Positions 34,384-40,589 of a stretch of 53,178 nucleotides of DNA are shown here, piece by piece. The position numbers and the translations under genes were made by a program. This DNA comes from Caloramator proteoclasticus DSM 10124 (lineage in GTDB: Bacteria; Bacillota; Clostridia; Clostridiales; Caloramatoraceae). The stretch is from assembly GCF_900129265.1 (NCBI RefSeq), contig NZ_FQVG01000010.1, forward strand, positions 1 through 53,178, given 5' to 3'. The first letter of the stretch is position 1. Each line of letters opens with the position of its first letter. The notes beneath the pieces are model-generated. The model was not told where the DNA came from, searched no databases, and saw only the letters and a list, made by a program, of their open reading frames with translations.

Positions 34384-34667
34384 CAGATTGTTGACAAACC
34401 TGTTTGGTATCTAAAATCTGAAAAAGCCCCATGAAAGGATTTCAATAGGCTCTTTCATGAGTTTTAGCAAATCTTGCTTTTCGACTTTAAAAAAGTCCGT
34501 AATTCGGCACAGGATGTGCCGAGCCGAGCAGTCATCAGGACGATGACATTGCGAGGGTAGGACTTTTTTAAACAAAGAAAAGCTTAGATTTGCTTAACGA
34601 AATGAACCAATGCCCAAGAAATCCTTCATTGGGCTATGCAACATCATATAATTATTTCAACAATCTG
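34384..34667 (+). repeat. Dispersed structured repeat, copy C
   Basis: The best-preserved copy: 284 bases bounded by an 11-bp perfect terminal inverted repeat (CAGATTGTTGA at 34384-34394, TCAACAATCTG at 34657-34667). Stems: outer AGCCC..GGGCT, AGCAAATCT/AGATTTGCT, TTAAAAAAGTCC/GGACTTTTTTAA (12 bp), then hairpins GGCAC/GTGCC (34506-34520) and GTCATC/GATGAC (34531-34547). Several stem positions differ from copies A and B by paired, compensating changes. It holds no gene and is flanked on both sides by the same 23-base terminator. Confidence 0.92.
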
Positions 34668-34668
34668 A

Positions 34669-34691
34669 AAAAAATCCGCCATAGGCGGATT
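34669..34691 (-). terminator. Terminator of deoD, right flank of repeat copy C
   Basis: The same 23 bases as 34361-34383. Here the hairpin AATCCGCC..GGCGGATT lies four bases after the deoD stop codon and carries T6-7 on the minus strand, a textbook terminator. Confidence 0.9.
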
Positions 34692-34694
34692 TTT

Positions 34695-35393
34695 TCAGGC
34701 TAAATTTAATGCTATTTCCATCATCTTTGTAAATGTAGTTTGTCTTTCTTGTGCTGTTGTTTCTTCTCCTGTAATTACGTGGTCTGAAACTGTTAAAATT
34801 GTTAATGCATTTACTCCATATTTTGCTGCAAGAGTGTATAGTGCAGTTGTCTCCATTTCAACTGCTAAAACTCCATACTTTGCCCATATCTTATAGAATT
34901 CTCTATCATCGTGATAGAAGGAGTCTTCTGTTAATATATTTCCTACCTTAACATCTATACCATTATTTTTTGAGTATTCATAAGCCTTGTATAGAAGATC
35001 AAAGCTTGCTGCAGGGGCATAATCTAATCCATTGAAGTTAATTCTATTTATATTTGATGTAGTACAGGATGTCATTGCCAATATAATATCTCTAACCTTT
35101 ATATTTTCATTTATTGCACCGCAAGTTCCTATTCTAATTAGGTTCTTTACTCCATAGGAATTAATCAATTCGTTTACATATATTGATATTGATGGAACTC
35201 CCATACCTGTTCCTTGAACTGAAACTCTCTTGCCTTTATAGTATCCTGTAAAACCATACATTCCTCTTACTTCATTGTAGCATTCAACATTTTCTAAGAA
35301 ATTTTCTGCTATAAACTTTGCTCTAAGAGGGTCACCAGGTAATAGAACTGTTTCTGCTATTTGACCTTCCTTTGCACCAATATGTACGCTCAT
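34695..35393 (-). CDS. deoD: Purine-nucleoside phosphorylase DeoD
   Basis: A 232-residue hexameric-type phosphorylase that splits purine (deoxy)ribonucleosides to base and (deoxy)ribose-1-phosphate in salvage. Motifs: [15 protein letters not shown] (about 17-31), [16 protein letters not shown] (about 57), LIRIGTCGA (about 84), [13 protein letters not shown] (about 178) and LTVSDH (about 201, with the catalytic Asp). Length is normal. AGGAGG precedes the ATG. It would use nucleosides imported by the BMP-type transporter at 1.8-4.5 kb. Confidence 0.96.
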   Translation of the reverse strand: MSVHIGAKEGQIAETVLLPGDPLRAKFIAENFLENVECYNEVRGMYGFTGYYKGKRVSVQGTGMGVPSISIYVNELINSYGVKNLIRIGTCGAINENIKVRDIILAMTSCTTSNINRINFNGLDYAPAASFDLLYKAYEYSKNNGIDVKVGNILTEDSFYHDDREFYKIWAKYGVLAVEMETTALYTLAAKYGVNALTILTVSDHVITGEETTAQERQTTFTKMMEIALNLA

Positions 35394-35549
35394 ATTATTC
35401 CTCCTATCTTAAATAAATTTTGTATTAATTTTCTAAATATTTTGCAAAATAATCCAGTGAGAGTCCATTCATAATATTAACACAACTCTCTTATCAACTC
35501 AATAGTTTTTTCTAATAATTCAAAATTCTATGGTATAAAATAACATATA

Positions 35550-35576
35550 ACCACGCCACCTATAAGCGACGTGGTA
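35550..35576 (-). terminator. Weak hairpin after the HMA-like gene
   Basis: ACCACG / CGTGGT arms with a 14-base loop lie just behind the stop codon; the minus-strand tract after it is TTATATG. Weak terminator. The rest of the 35394-35549 gap holds no convincing gene. Confidence 0.35.
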
Positions 35577-35581
35577 TAATT

Positions 35582-35791
35582 TTAATCATCTACCTTAAAT
35601 CCCTTTTTCTCAACTATATATTTAATTTTATCCTTTATAACTTGATTTTCATCAAAATAAACATTAACAGTACCCTCTTGGTAATCAACATCAACATCCT
35701 GTATACCTCTTATTCCTGTTATTATGCTTGCTATCTCTTTAGCTGAAGTTTCATCGTGCATCGATGGTACTTTAAAAGAATACTCCTTCAT
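35582..35791 (-). CDS. HMA-like small protein lacking the metal-binding CxxC
   Basis: A 69-residue protein with the size and beta-alpha-beta-beta-alpha-beta layout of heavy-metal-associated domains: YSFKVPSMHDETSAKEIASI, then IRGIQDVDVDYQEGTVNVYF and the C-terminal IVEKKGFKVDD. Where metallochaperones have G-M-x-C-x-x-C this protein has P-S-M-H-D-E-T-S, with no cysteine at all. It cannot bind copper in the usual way; a His/Asp site or a protein-docking role is possible. The ATG at 35791 follows GGAGGTG. Confidence 0.7.
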   Translation of the reverse strand: MKEYSFKVPSMHDETSAKEIASIITGIRGIQDVDVDYQEGTVNVYFDENQVIKDKIKYIVEKKGFKVDD

Positions 35792-35828
35792 TATATGCAC
35801 CTCCCATTATTATTTTGCCCAAAAGCCA

Positions 35829-36512
35829 CTATAAAATCCTAATAGGATTAAAATCTATTATGTCGCAGGAGGTACATATATATTCTATTCCATCTATAAT
35901 ACCATTTTCACATATATATCTTGCATCATAATGTATGTGTCCATACACAACCTTTTCAACCCTGTATTCTTTTAAAACATCTACAAACTCTTGATTAACT
36001 GCAATCTTTGTAACTGGAGGATAGTGCATCATAACTATAAACTTTTCATACCCTGCTTTTTTTGCACTGTCAAGGGACATTTTAAGCCTTAAAAGTTCCC
36101 TCTTATGTACCTTTATATCGTGTTCATCATCTGTATTTTCTAAGTTTATCCACCCTCTTGTTCCACATATTGCATATTCATTGTAAGGAAAATGGGTGTT
36201 TTGAATAAAATACATATCTTCAAATAATGAGTTAATCTTAGTAATGGAAGTCCACCAATAGTCGTGGTTGCCTTTTATAAATACCTTTTTGCCATTTAGA
36301 CTATGTATAAACTCAAGGTCCTTATATGCCTCCTCAAGTTTCATTGCCCAGGATATATCACCTGCAATTAAAACAACATCATCTTCATTTATATTCTGTT
36401 GCCAGTTTTCCTTTATTTTTAAATGATGTTCCCTCCACAATTCTCCAAACACATCCATTGGTTTATCCGTTGATAAGGATAAATGTAAATCTGATATTGC
36501 ATATAGTGCCAA
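35829..36512 (-). CDS. Metallophosphoesterase
   Basis: A 227-residue calcineurin-like phosphoesterase with all metal motifs intact: AISDLHLS (about 4-11, D-x-H), LIAGDISWA (about 50, GDxxW), IKGNHDYWW (about 83, GNHD), MMHYPP (about 165) and VYGHIH (about 194, GHxH). Substrate unknown. A TTG at 36512, five or six bases behind GGGAAGTG, is the best start; the longer TTG reads through the ribosome binding site. It contrasts with the degenerate relative at 18839. Confidence 0.85.
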   Translation of the reverse strand: MALYAISDLHLSLSTDKPMDVFGELWREHHLKIKENWQQNINEDDVVLIAGDISWAMKLEEAYKDLEFIHSLNGKKVFIKGNHDYWWTSITKINSLFEDMYFIQNTHFPYNEYAICGTRGWINLENTDDEHDIKVHKRELLRLKMSLDSAKKAGYEKFIVMMHYPPVTKIAVNQEFVDVLKEYRVEKVVYGHIHYDARYICENGIIDGIEYICTSCDIIDFNPIRIL

Positions 36513-36591
36513 ATTATCACTTCCCAATTTTATTTTTTATTTTGATATTTAACTTTATTATATTTTTCCGATAACTTAATAGGTGATTTTT

Positions 36592-37752
36592 ATGAAGATA
36601 GAAGCTTTAGAAAAATTATTAAACAACTACTCAAATAATAACAAAAAACTATATGAAGGTTCAACAATTAACGCAAAAATTATTGCCCTCGAAGATAATA
36701 AAGGTGCAATTAAGCTCTATGATGGTACTATTATTCCTGCAATATTTGTTTCTGAAGATATTAAAAAGGGCAATCAGTTTTTAAAATTTAAAATAGAAAA
36801 AGTAGAAGAAAACCAAGTAATTGTAAGATTGATTGGTGATTCTAAGGAAAAACCCTCATATTCTAACCTAAAATCAATTTCAGATAATCTATCAATCCCC
36901 TTTAATAAGGTTGAAGAAATAGTAAATTCACTTATTAAATTTAATCTTCCTGCTACAGATGAAAATGTATTAACTCTCTTTAATTCCTTAAAATCCTTAG
37001 AAGCACTTAAAACATTAAAGGATGAAGATATAAAAAATATATTTAAAAACTTTTTAAACCTTGAAATATCTGAGGAAGACCTATCTTTTGTTAAAATTCA
37101 AATTCAAGCTCTTAAAAACATCGACATAGATTTTTTAACCTTCTTGCTTGAAAACAAAATTGATATATCTATAAAAAACCTTTTAAACACAAAAAAGGTT
37201 TTAAATGGAAACGACTTTATAAATTTCATAATACAAAAATTAAATCAAAACCATTCATTGAATAAAGTCTATACTTTAGAAAATATATTCGAGGAAATAT
37301 TAAAAAATACTGAAGTATTAAAAAACAATGCTGATTTTATCGAAAAATTTGATATAATTAATTTGTTAAGTAAAAATTATAATTTTTATTTCTTCAACAC
37401 CAGCGTAAATGACAATGTATACAAAAATAGCATAATAATAAAAAACAAATATAAAAATAAAAGGGTAATAGATATTAACGATGTAAAATTATATATAAAG
37501 GTTGATACTGAAAATATAGGAACAATAGAAAACTATATACACAAACATAATGATAATATAATTATAAATATTAAATGTGATAAAAAATATATAGATTATA
37601 TTAAAGCAAACTTAAAAATTTTAAAAGAGTCACTAAACCAAATTGGACTTAATTTGATAAACTCATCAGTTGAAGAAATAAAAACACCTCATAAAGATAT
37701 TATAAACTTCTTTAATGATTTTATAATTAATGAACTGGATGTGAAGGTATGA
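36592..37752 (+). CDS. FliK/YlqG-like protein
   Basis: A 386-residue, Lys/Asn-rich protein with the organisation of flagellar hook-length control relatives (B. subtilis YlqG type). The N-terminal part has a beta-rich segment (EGSTINAKIIALEDNKGAI), the middle is helical, and the C-terminal 80 residues (DVKLYIKVDTENIGTIENYI..INIKCDKKYIDYI) match the Flg_hook pattern. Sequence conservation is weak, so the family call rests largely on the next gene, an FlhB-like fragment with which it overlaps by four bases. The ATG at 36592 follows AGGTG. Confidence 0.65.
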   Translation: MKIEALEKLLNNYSNNNKKLYEGSTINAKIIALEDNKGAIKLYDGTIIPAIFVSEDIKKGNQFLKFKIEKVEENQVIVRLIGDSKEKPSYSNLKSISDNLSIPFNKVEEIVNSLIKFNLPATDENVLTLFNSLKSLEALKTLKDEDIKNIFKNFLNLEISEEDLSFVKIQIQALKNIDIDFLTFLLENKIDISIKNLLNTKKVLNGNDFINFIIQKLNQNHSLNKVYTLENIFEEILKNTEVLKNNADFIEKFDIINLLSKNYNFYFFNTSVNDNVYKNSIIIKNKYKNKRVIDINDVKLYIKVDTENIGTIENYIHKHNDNIIINIKCDKKYIDYIKANLKILKESLNQIGLNLINSSVEEIKTPHKDIINFFNDFIINELDVKV

Positions 37753-38015
37753 AAAGGAAAAAGGCAGTAGCACTTAAATATAATAAGGACTATAAAGCAC
37801 CTGTTGTAACGGCTGTTGGTTTTGGTGAAATTGCAGAGAAAATTTTAAACAAAGCAAAGGAAAATGACATACCTATTGTAGAGGATACAGTCTTAGTTGA
37901 GAAATTAAGTAAAGTTGAACCTTCTTCTCCTATACCTGAAGAGCTTTATGAGGCGGTGGCAAGAATCATAGCATTTATATACAGCTTAGATGAAAAACAC
38001 AAAAAGAAGGAGTGA
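37749..38015 (+). CDS. FlhB C-terminal domain homologue (YlqH/FlhX-like)
   Basis: An 88-residue soluble protein matching the cytoplasmic domain of the flagellar export-gate protein FlhB/YscU (substrate-specificity switch) without the membrane part. Visible: KKAVALKYNKDYKAPVVTAVG, AEKILNKAKENDIPIVED and the acidic ELYEAVARIIAFIYSLD C-terminus. The autocleavage N-P-T-H motif of FlhB is replaced by A-P-V-V, so cleavage is not expected. Overlaps the FliK-like gene by four bases (ATGA) and ends where the DUF2225 gene begins. Stand-alone pairs like this occur apart from flagellar operons. Confidence 0.88.
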   Translation: MKRKKAVALKYNKDYKAPVVTAVGFGEIAEKILNKAKENDIPIVEDTVLVEKLSKVEPSSPIPEELYEAVARIIAFIYSLDEKHKKKE

Positions 38016-38020
38016 TTAAT

Positions 38021-38797
38021 TTGTCAGATATATTTTCAGGTCTTGAAGATTTGGGATTTAAAAATGTAAAACTTAATATATTTGAAAAGGAAGAAGAAAA
38101 TAAAAAAGAAGTTGAAATAAAAAATAAAACTGTAGATACATTTTTATACGAAAAAACTATGCTCTGTCCCGTTTGTAATACAGAATTTAAAACAAAGGCA
38201 TTAAGAAATGGAAAAACAAGACGCGTAGGAAGCGATACCGATTTAATGCCAATTTATCAAGGACCTAATCCACTATTTTATGATGTTCATATATGTCCAA
38301 GCTGTGGATACAGTGCCCTAAATCAATATTTCGAAAAGGTAAAACAAGAGCAGGCCCTTTTAATTAAGTCAGTAATTACTCCAAAGTTTAGACCTAAAAA
38401 TTATCCCGAAGTTTATGATGAAAATATTGCAATTGAAAGGTATAAACTTGCTCTTTTAAATGCGGTGGTAAAAAAGGCTAAAAGTAGCGAAAAGGCATTT
38501 ATTTGTTTAAAAATTGCTTGGATGTATAGACTATTACAAAATAATAGTGAGGAAAGAAAATTTTTAGAACAGGCCTACGTGGGGTTTAAGGAATCCTTTG
38601 AAAGGGAGGCCTTCCCAATCTGCGGTATGGATAATTACACACTTTCATATTTAATAGGTGAACTTGCAAGAAGGCTTGGAGACAATGATGAAGCACTGCT
38701 TTGGTTTAGCAAAGTCATTGTTACACCAGGTGTAAACCCAAGATTAAAGGAAATGGCAAGAGATCAAAAGGATTTGATAAAAGAAAATGCCCTATAA
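38021..38797 (+). CDS. DUF2225 family zinc-ribbon/TPR-like protein
   Basis: A 258-residue cytoplasmic protein. Two CPxC knuckles, CPVCNTEF (about 49) and CPSCGYSA (about 90), form the zinc-binding N-terminal half; the C-terminal half is all-helical and TPR-like (RYKLALLNAVVKKAKSSEKA, then LGDNDEALLWFSKVI). Function unknown. A TTG at 38021 with AGGAG eight bases upstream is taken as start; a GTG at 38012 overlapping the previous stop codon is the alternative. Third gene of the FliK/FlhB-like operon. Confidence 0.82.
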   Translation: MSDIFSGLEDLGFKNVKLNIFEKEEENKKEVEIKNKTVDTFLYEKTMLCPVCNTEFKTKALRNGKTRRVGSDTDLMPIYQGPNPLFYDVHICPSCGYSALNQYFEKVKQEQALLIKSVITPKFRPKNYPEVYDENIAIERYKLALLNAVVKKAKSSEKAFICLKIAWMYRLLQNNSEERKFLEQAYVGFKESFEREAFPICGMDNYTLSYLIGELARRLGDNDEALLWFSKVIVTPGVNPRLKEMARDQKDLIKENAL

Positions 38798-38814
38798 ACA
38801 GGGCACTTTTCTTT
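38788..38814 (+). terminator. Terminator after the DUF2225 gene
   Basis: TGCCCT / AGGGCA stem around the stop codon, followed by CTTTTCTTT. Confidence 0.75.
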
Positions 38815-39304
38815 AGAAGTTATTAATGATGCTTATAACTTCATTTTCTATCATTTCCAAGTAATTTCCTTCCCTATACTCTACTGTTTTCCTCTTTATA
38901 TCATCTTTAGTAAGACCAATTAAACTTCTTTTAAAGCTCTCTGGGAATTCTATAATCATTCCTCTTAATGAGTTATCTTTATTTATAAACATTGCTGTTG
39001 GAATTTTTGCCTCACCTGTCAATTCTCTTAAAAATTCTTCATTCCCCTGCCTTTTAAGTATTTTTACATCAATCCCCAATTTTGTACATAAAAATTGAAT
39101 AAATGGGAATAATACTAAACAATCAGGACAGTAGTCCTCGGAAAATAGCAAAATATTAAAATCCCTATTAACCTCTAAAAGTGCTTCATTTAAATTTTTT
39201 AAGTTATTTACTCTACTAAAAAACTCCCTATGATTTTGGTATTTTTGTTCATCATAAAAGCTTAAATACTCCTCTACCAAAAAGCCCTTAATTTCATCAA
39301 ACAT
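38813..39304 (-). CDS. Thioredoxin-like protein (CPDC)
   Basis: A 163-residue thioredoxin-fold protein of the clostridial thioredoxin_9 type. The active-site motif is LLFSEDYCPDCLVLFPFI (about 58-75; C-P-D-C) and the cis-proline segment GEAKIPTAMFIN (about 100). An N-terminal helical extension of about 45 residues is present. No signal peptide, so a cytoplasmic thiol-disulfide role is likely; partners are unknown. The ATG at 39304 follows GGTG at moderate strength; a longer start at 39343 is less likely. Confidence 0.8.
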   Translation of the reverse strand: MFDEIKGFLVEEYLSFYDEQKYQNHREFFSRVNNLKNLNEALLEVNRDFNILLFSEDYCPDCLVLFPFIQFLCTKLGIDVKILKRQGNEEFLRELTGEAKIPTAMFINKDNSLRGMIIEFPESFKRSLIGLTKDDIKRKTVEYREGNYLEMIENEVISIINNF

Positions 39305-39372
39305 AATTTCACCACCACACTTTTTAACAATATTATAAACCAAAAATCAACACTATAATAGGGGTTATAAAT

Positions 39373-40191
39373 ATGAATTATGAGTTTAAAGCAAGTTTTA
39401 TCAGTAATGAAATAAACCTTTATAAAATTGCAAACCACTTTGGTATAAACAAAAAATTTAAATGGGAAGAACCCTTGATTTTAGATGACAGAAATCTAAA
39501 AGGAATCATACCTCATCCAAACAACAAATATGTATATATATTCCACTTTGGATGTATTGTTTCTGCAAATCTTGCCTTCCACGAACTTAGAGATGTAATT
39601 GAATATCTAAAACGTGTAGATACTACTCTTAAAAACAATACTCCTTTTAATTACATTGAAGATTTTAAACTAATACTCGATAATAGAGTAAAAGATGTAG
39701 AATTAAACTACGACTCAGTAAAAGTAAATTATTTTAAACCATATTATATGGAGATTATTGCAACTATACTTGCAAAATCCGTAGCACTAAAGAAAATTGA
39801 AGTAGATATTGATAACCTTCTTGATGAAATTGAAAACATAATAGAATATTTGGATCACGGAAAGCTACATCTTAGTGATAACCAACTTGCCAAGATGTCT
39901 TCAAAGGTACTTCGTTTTAAATACAACACCATATCATACATTATGCTTCTTGATAAACCTGATATTGCTTGGAAGCTTGAAGATGCTGAAGAGTTTTTTA
40001 TGAACCTTTCAGAACTATTTGAGTTAAAGGATAGATATGAAAAAATCAGACACAAAACAGAGGTTCTGCTTGATATAACTGAAGTATTCACAAGCCTAAC
40101 CCACGCTAAAAGAGGTACAAAACTTGAATGGATGGTTATTATACTCTTTATAGTTGAAATCGTGATGTCTATAATAGAGAAAATATTATAA
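39373..40191 (+). CDS. RMD1/YagE (DUF155) family protein
   Basis: A 272-residue protein of the RMD1/Sif2 family. The DUF155 domain includes NNKYVYIFHFGCIVSANL (about 50-67) and a helical middle (LHLSDNQLAKMSSKVLRFKY). It ends in one membrane-spanning helix near the C-terminus (EWMVIILFIVEIVMSIIEKI), so it is tail-anchored. Eukaryotic relatives act in mitochondria and meiotic division; the bacterial role is unknown. The ribosome binding site is weak (AGGGG 8 bases upstream). Terminator follows. Confidence 0.85.
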   Translation: MNYEFKASFISNEINLYKIANHFGINKKFKWEEPLILDDRNLKGIIPHPNNKYVYIFHFGCIVSANLAFHELRDVIEYLKRVDTTLKNNTPFNYIEDFKLILDNRVKDVELNYDSVKVNYFKPYYMEIIATILAKSVALKKIEVDIDNLLDEIENIIEYLDHGKLHLSDNQLAKMSSKVLRFKYNTISYIMLLDKPDIAWKLEDAEEFFMNLSELFELKDRYEKIRHKTEVLLDITEVFTSLTHAKRGTKLEWMVIILFIVEIVMSIIEKIL

Positions 40192-40221
40192 AATGCCACC
40201 AAAAAAACTTGGTGGCATTTT
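40190..40221. terminator. Bidirectional terminator
   Basis: AAAATGCCACC / GGTGGCATTTT, an 11-bp perfect stem, overlaps the RMD1-like stop codon and serves the convergent DUF4190 gene too. Confidence 0.9.
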
Positions 40222-40230
40222 ATCTAAATA

Positions 40231-40509
40231 TCAAATTTGTGACATTGTACCAATTAGAGCACCACAAGCAATCATTCCTAAAACTATTAATGCTAAAGCA
40301 ACTATATTCATAACTACTCCTGCATTAGCCATACCCATTCCGCCAAGTTCCTGTGGATTTGCTTTAATTCTATTCTTTGCATTTATTCCAAGAATTAGAC
40401 CAACAACAGCTGTTACTATTGCCAGCCAGCCCAGTATAGGGAAAAATAACATTACAAGAGATACTATGCCAAGTACCATTGATGCAATTGCAAGTCCATC
40501 ATTCTTCAT
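40231..40509 (-). CDS. DUF4190 small membrane protein
   Basis: A 92-residue protein with two hydrophobic helices (ASMVLGIVSLVMLFFPILGW with AIVTAVVGLILGI, and MNIVALALIVLGMIACGALI) around a polar hinge (NAKNRIKANPQELGG), the DUF4190 layout. Function unknown. Its ribosome binding site AAAGGGGG lies inside a 14-bp hairpin arm, so translation may be controlled by RNA folding. Confidence 0.82.
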   Translation of the reverse strand: MKNDGLAIASMVLGIVSLVMLFFPILGWLAIVTAVVGLILGINAKNRIKANPQELGGMGMANAGVVMNIVALALIVLGMIACGALIGTMSQI

Positions 40510-40512
40510 AAT

Positions 40513-40562
40513 AAAATCCCCCTTTATTATAAATACACTACATTATATTAAAGGGGGATTTT
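40513..40562 (-). promoter_or_regulatory. Hairpin enclosing the ribosome binding site of the DUF4190 gene
   Basis: AAAATCCCCCTTTA (40513-40526) and TAAAGGGGGATTTT (40549-40562) are perfectly complementary over 14 bp with a 22-base AT-rich loop. On the minus strand the 3' arm contains the Shine-Dalgarno AAAGGGGG of the DUF4190 gene. On the plus strand the same repeat ends in T8 and could also act as a terminator. Confidence 0.7.
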
Positions 40563-40589
40563 TTTTATACAATATTTTTTATTAATAGA

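Noticed and set aside
18455-34667. CRISPR array or group II intron as explanation of the long repeats
   Set aside because: Copies are kilobases apart without regular spacers, and there is no intron-encoded protein and no recognisable catalytic domain V-like hairpin at the 3' end.
35425-35472. 15-codon minus-strand open frame upstream of deoD
   Set aside because: Too short to support, no clear ribosome binding site, could be a gene remnant; nothing recognisable.
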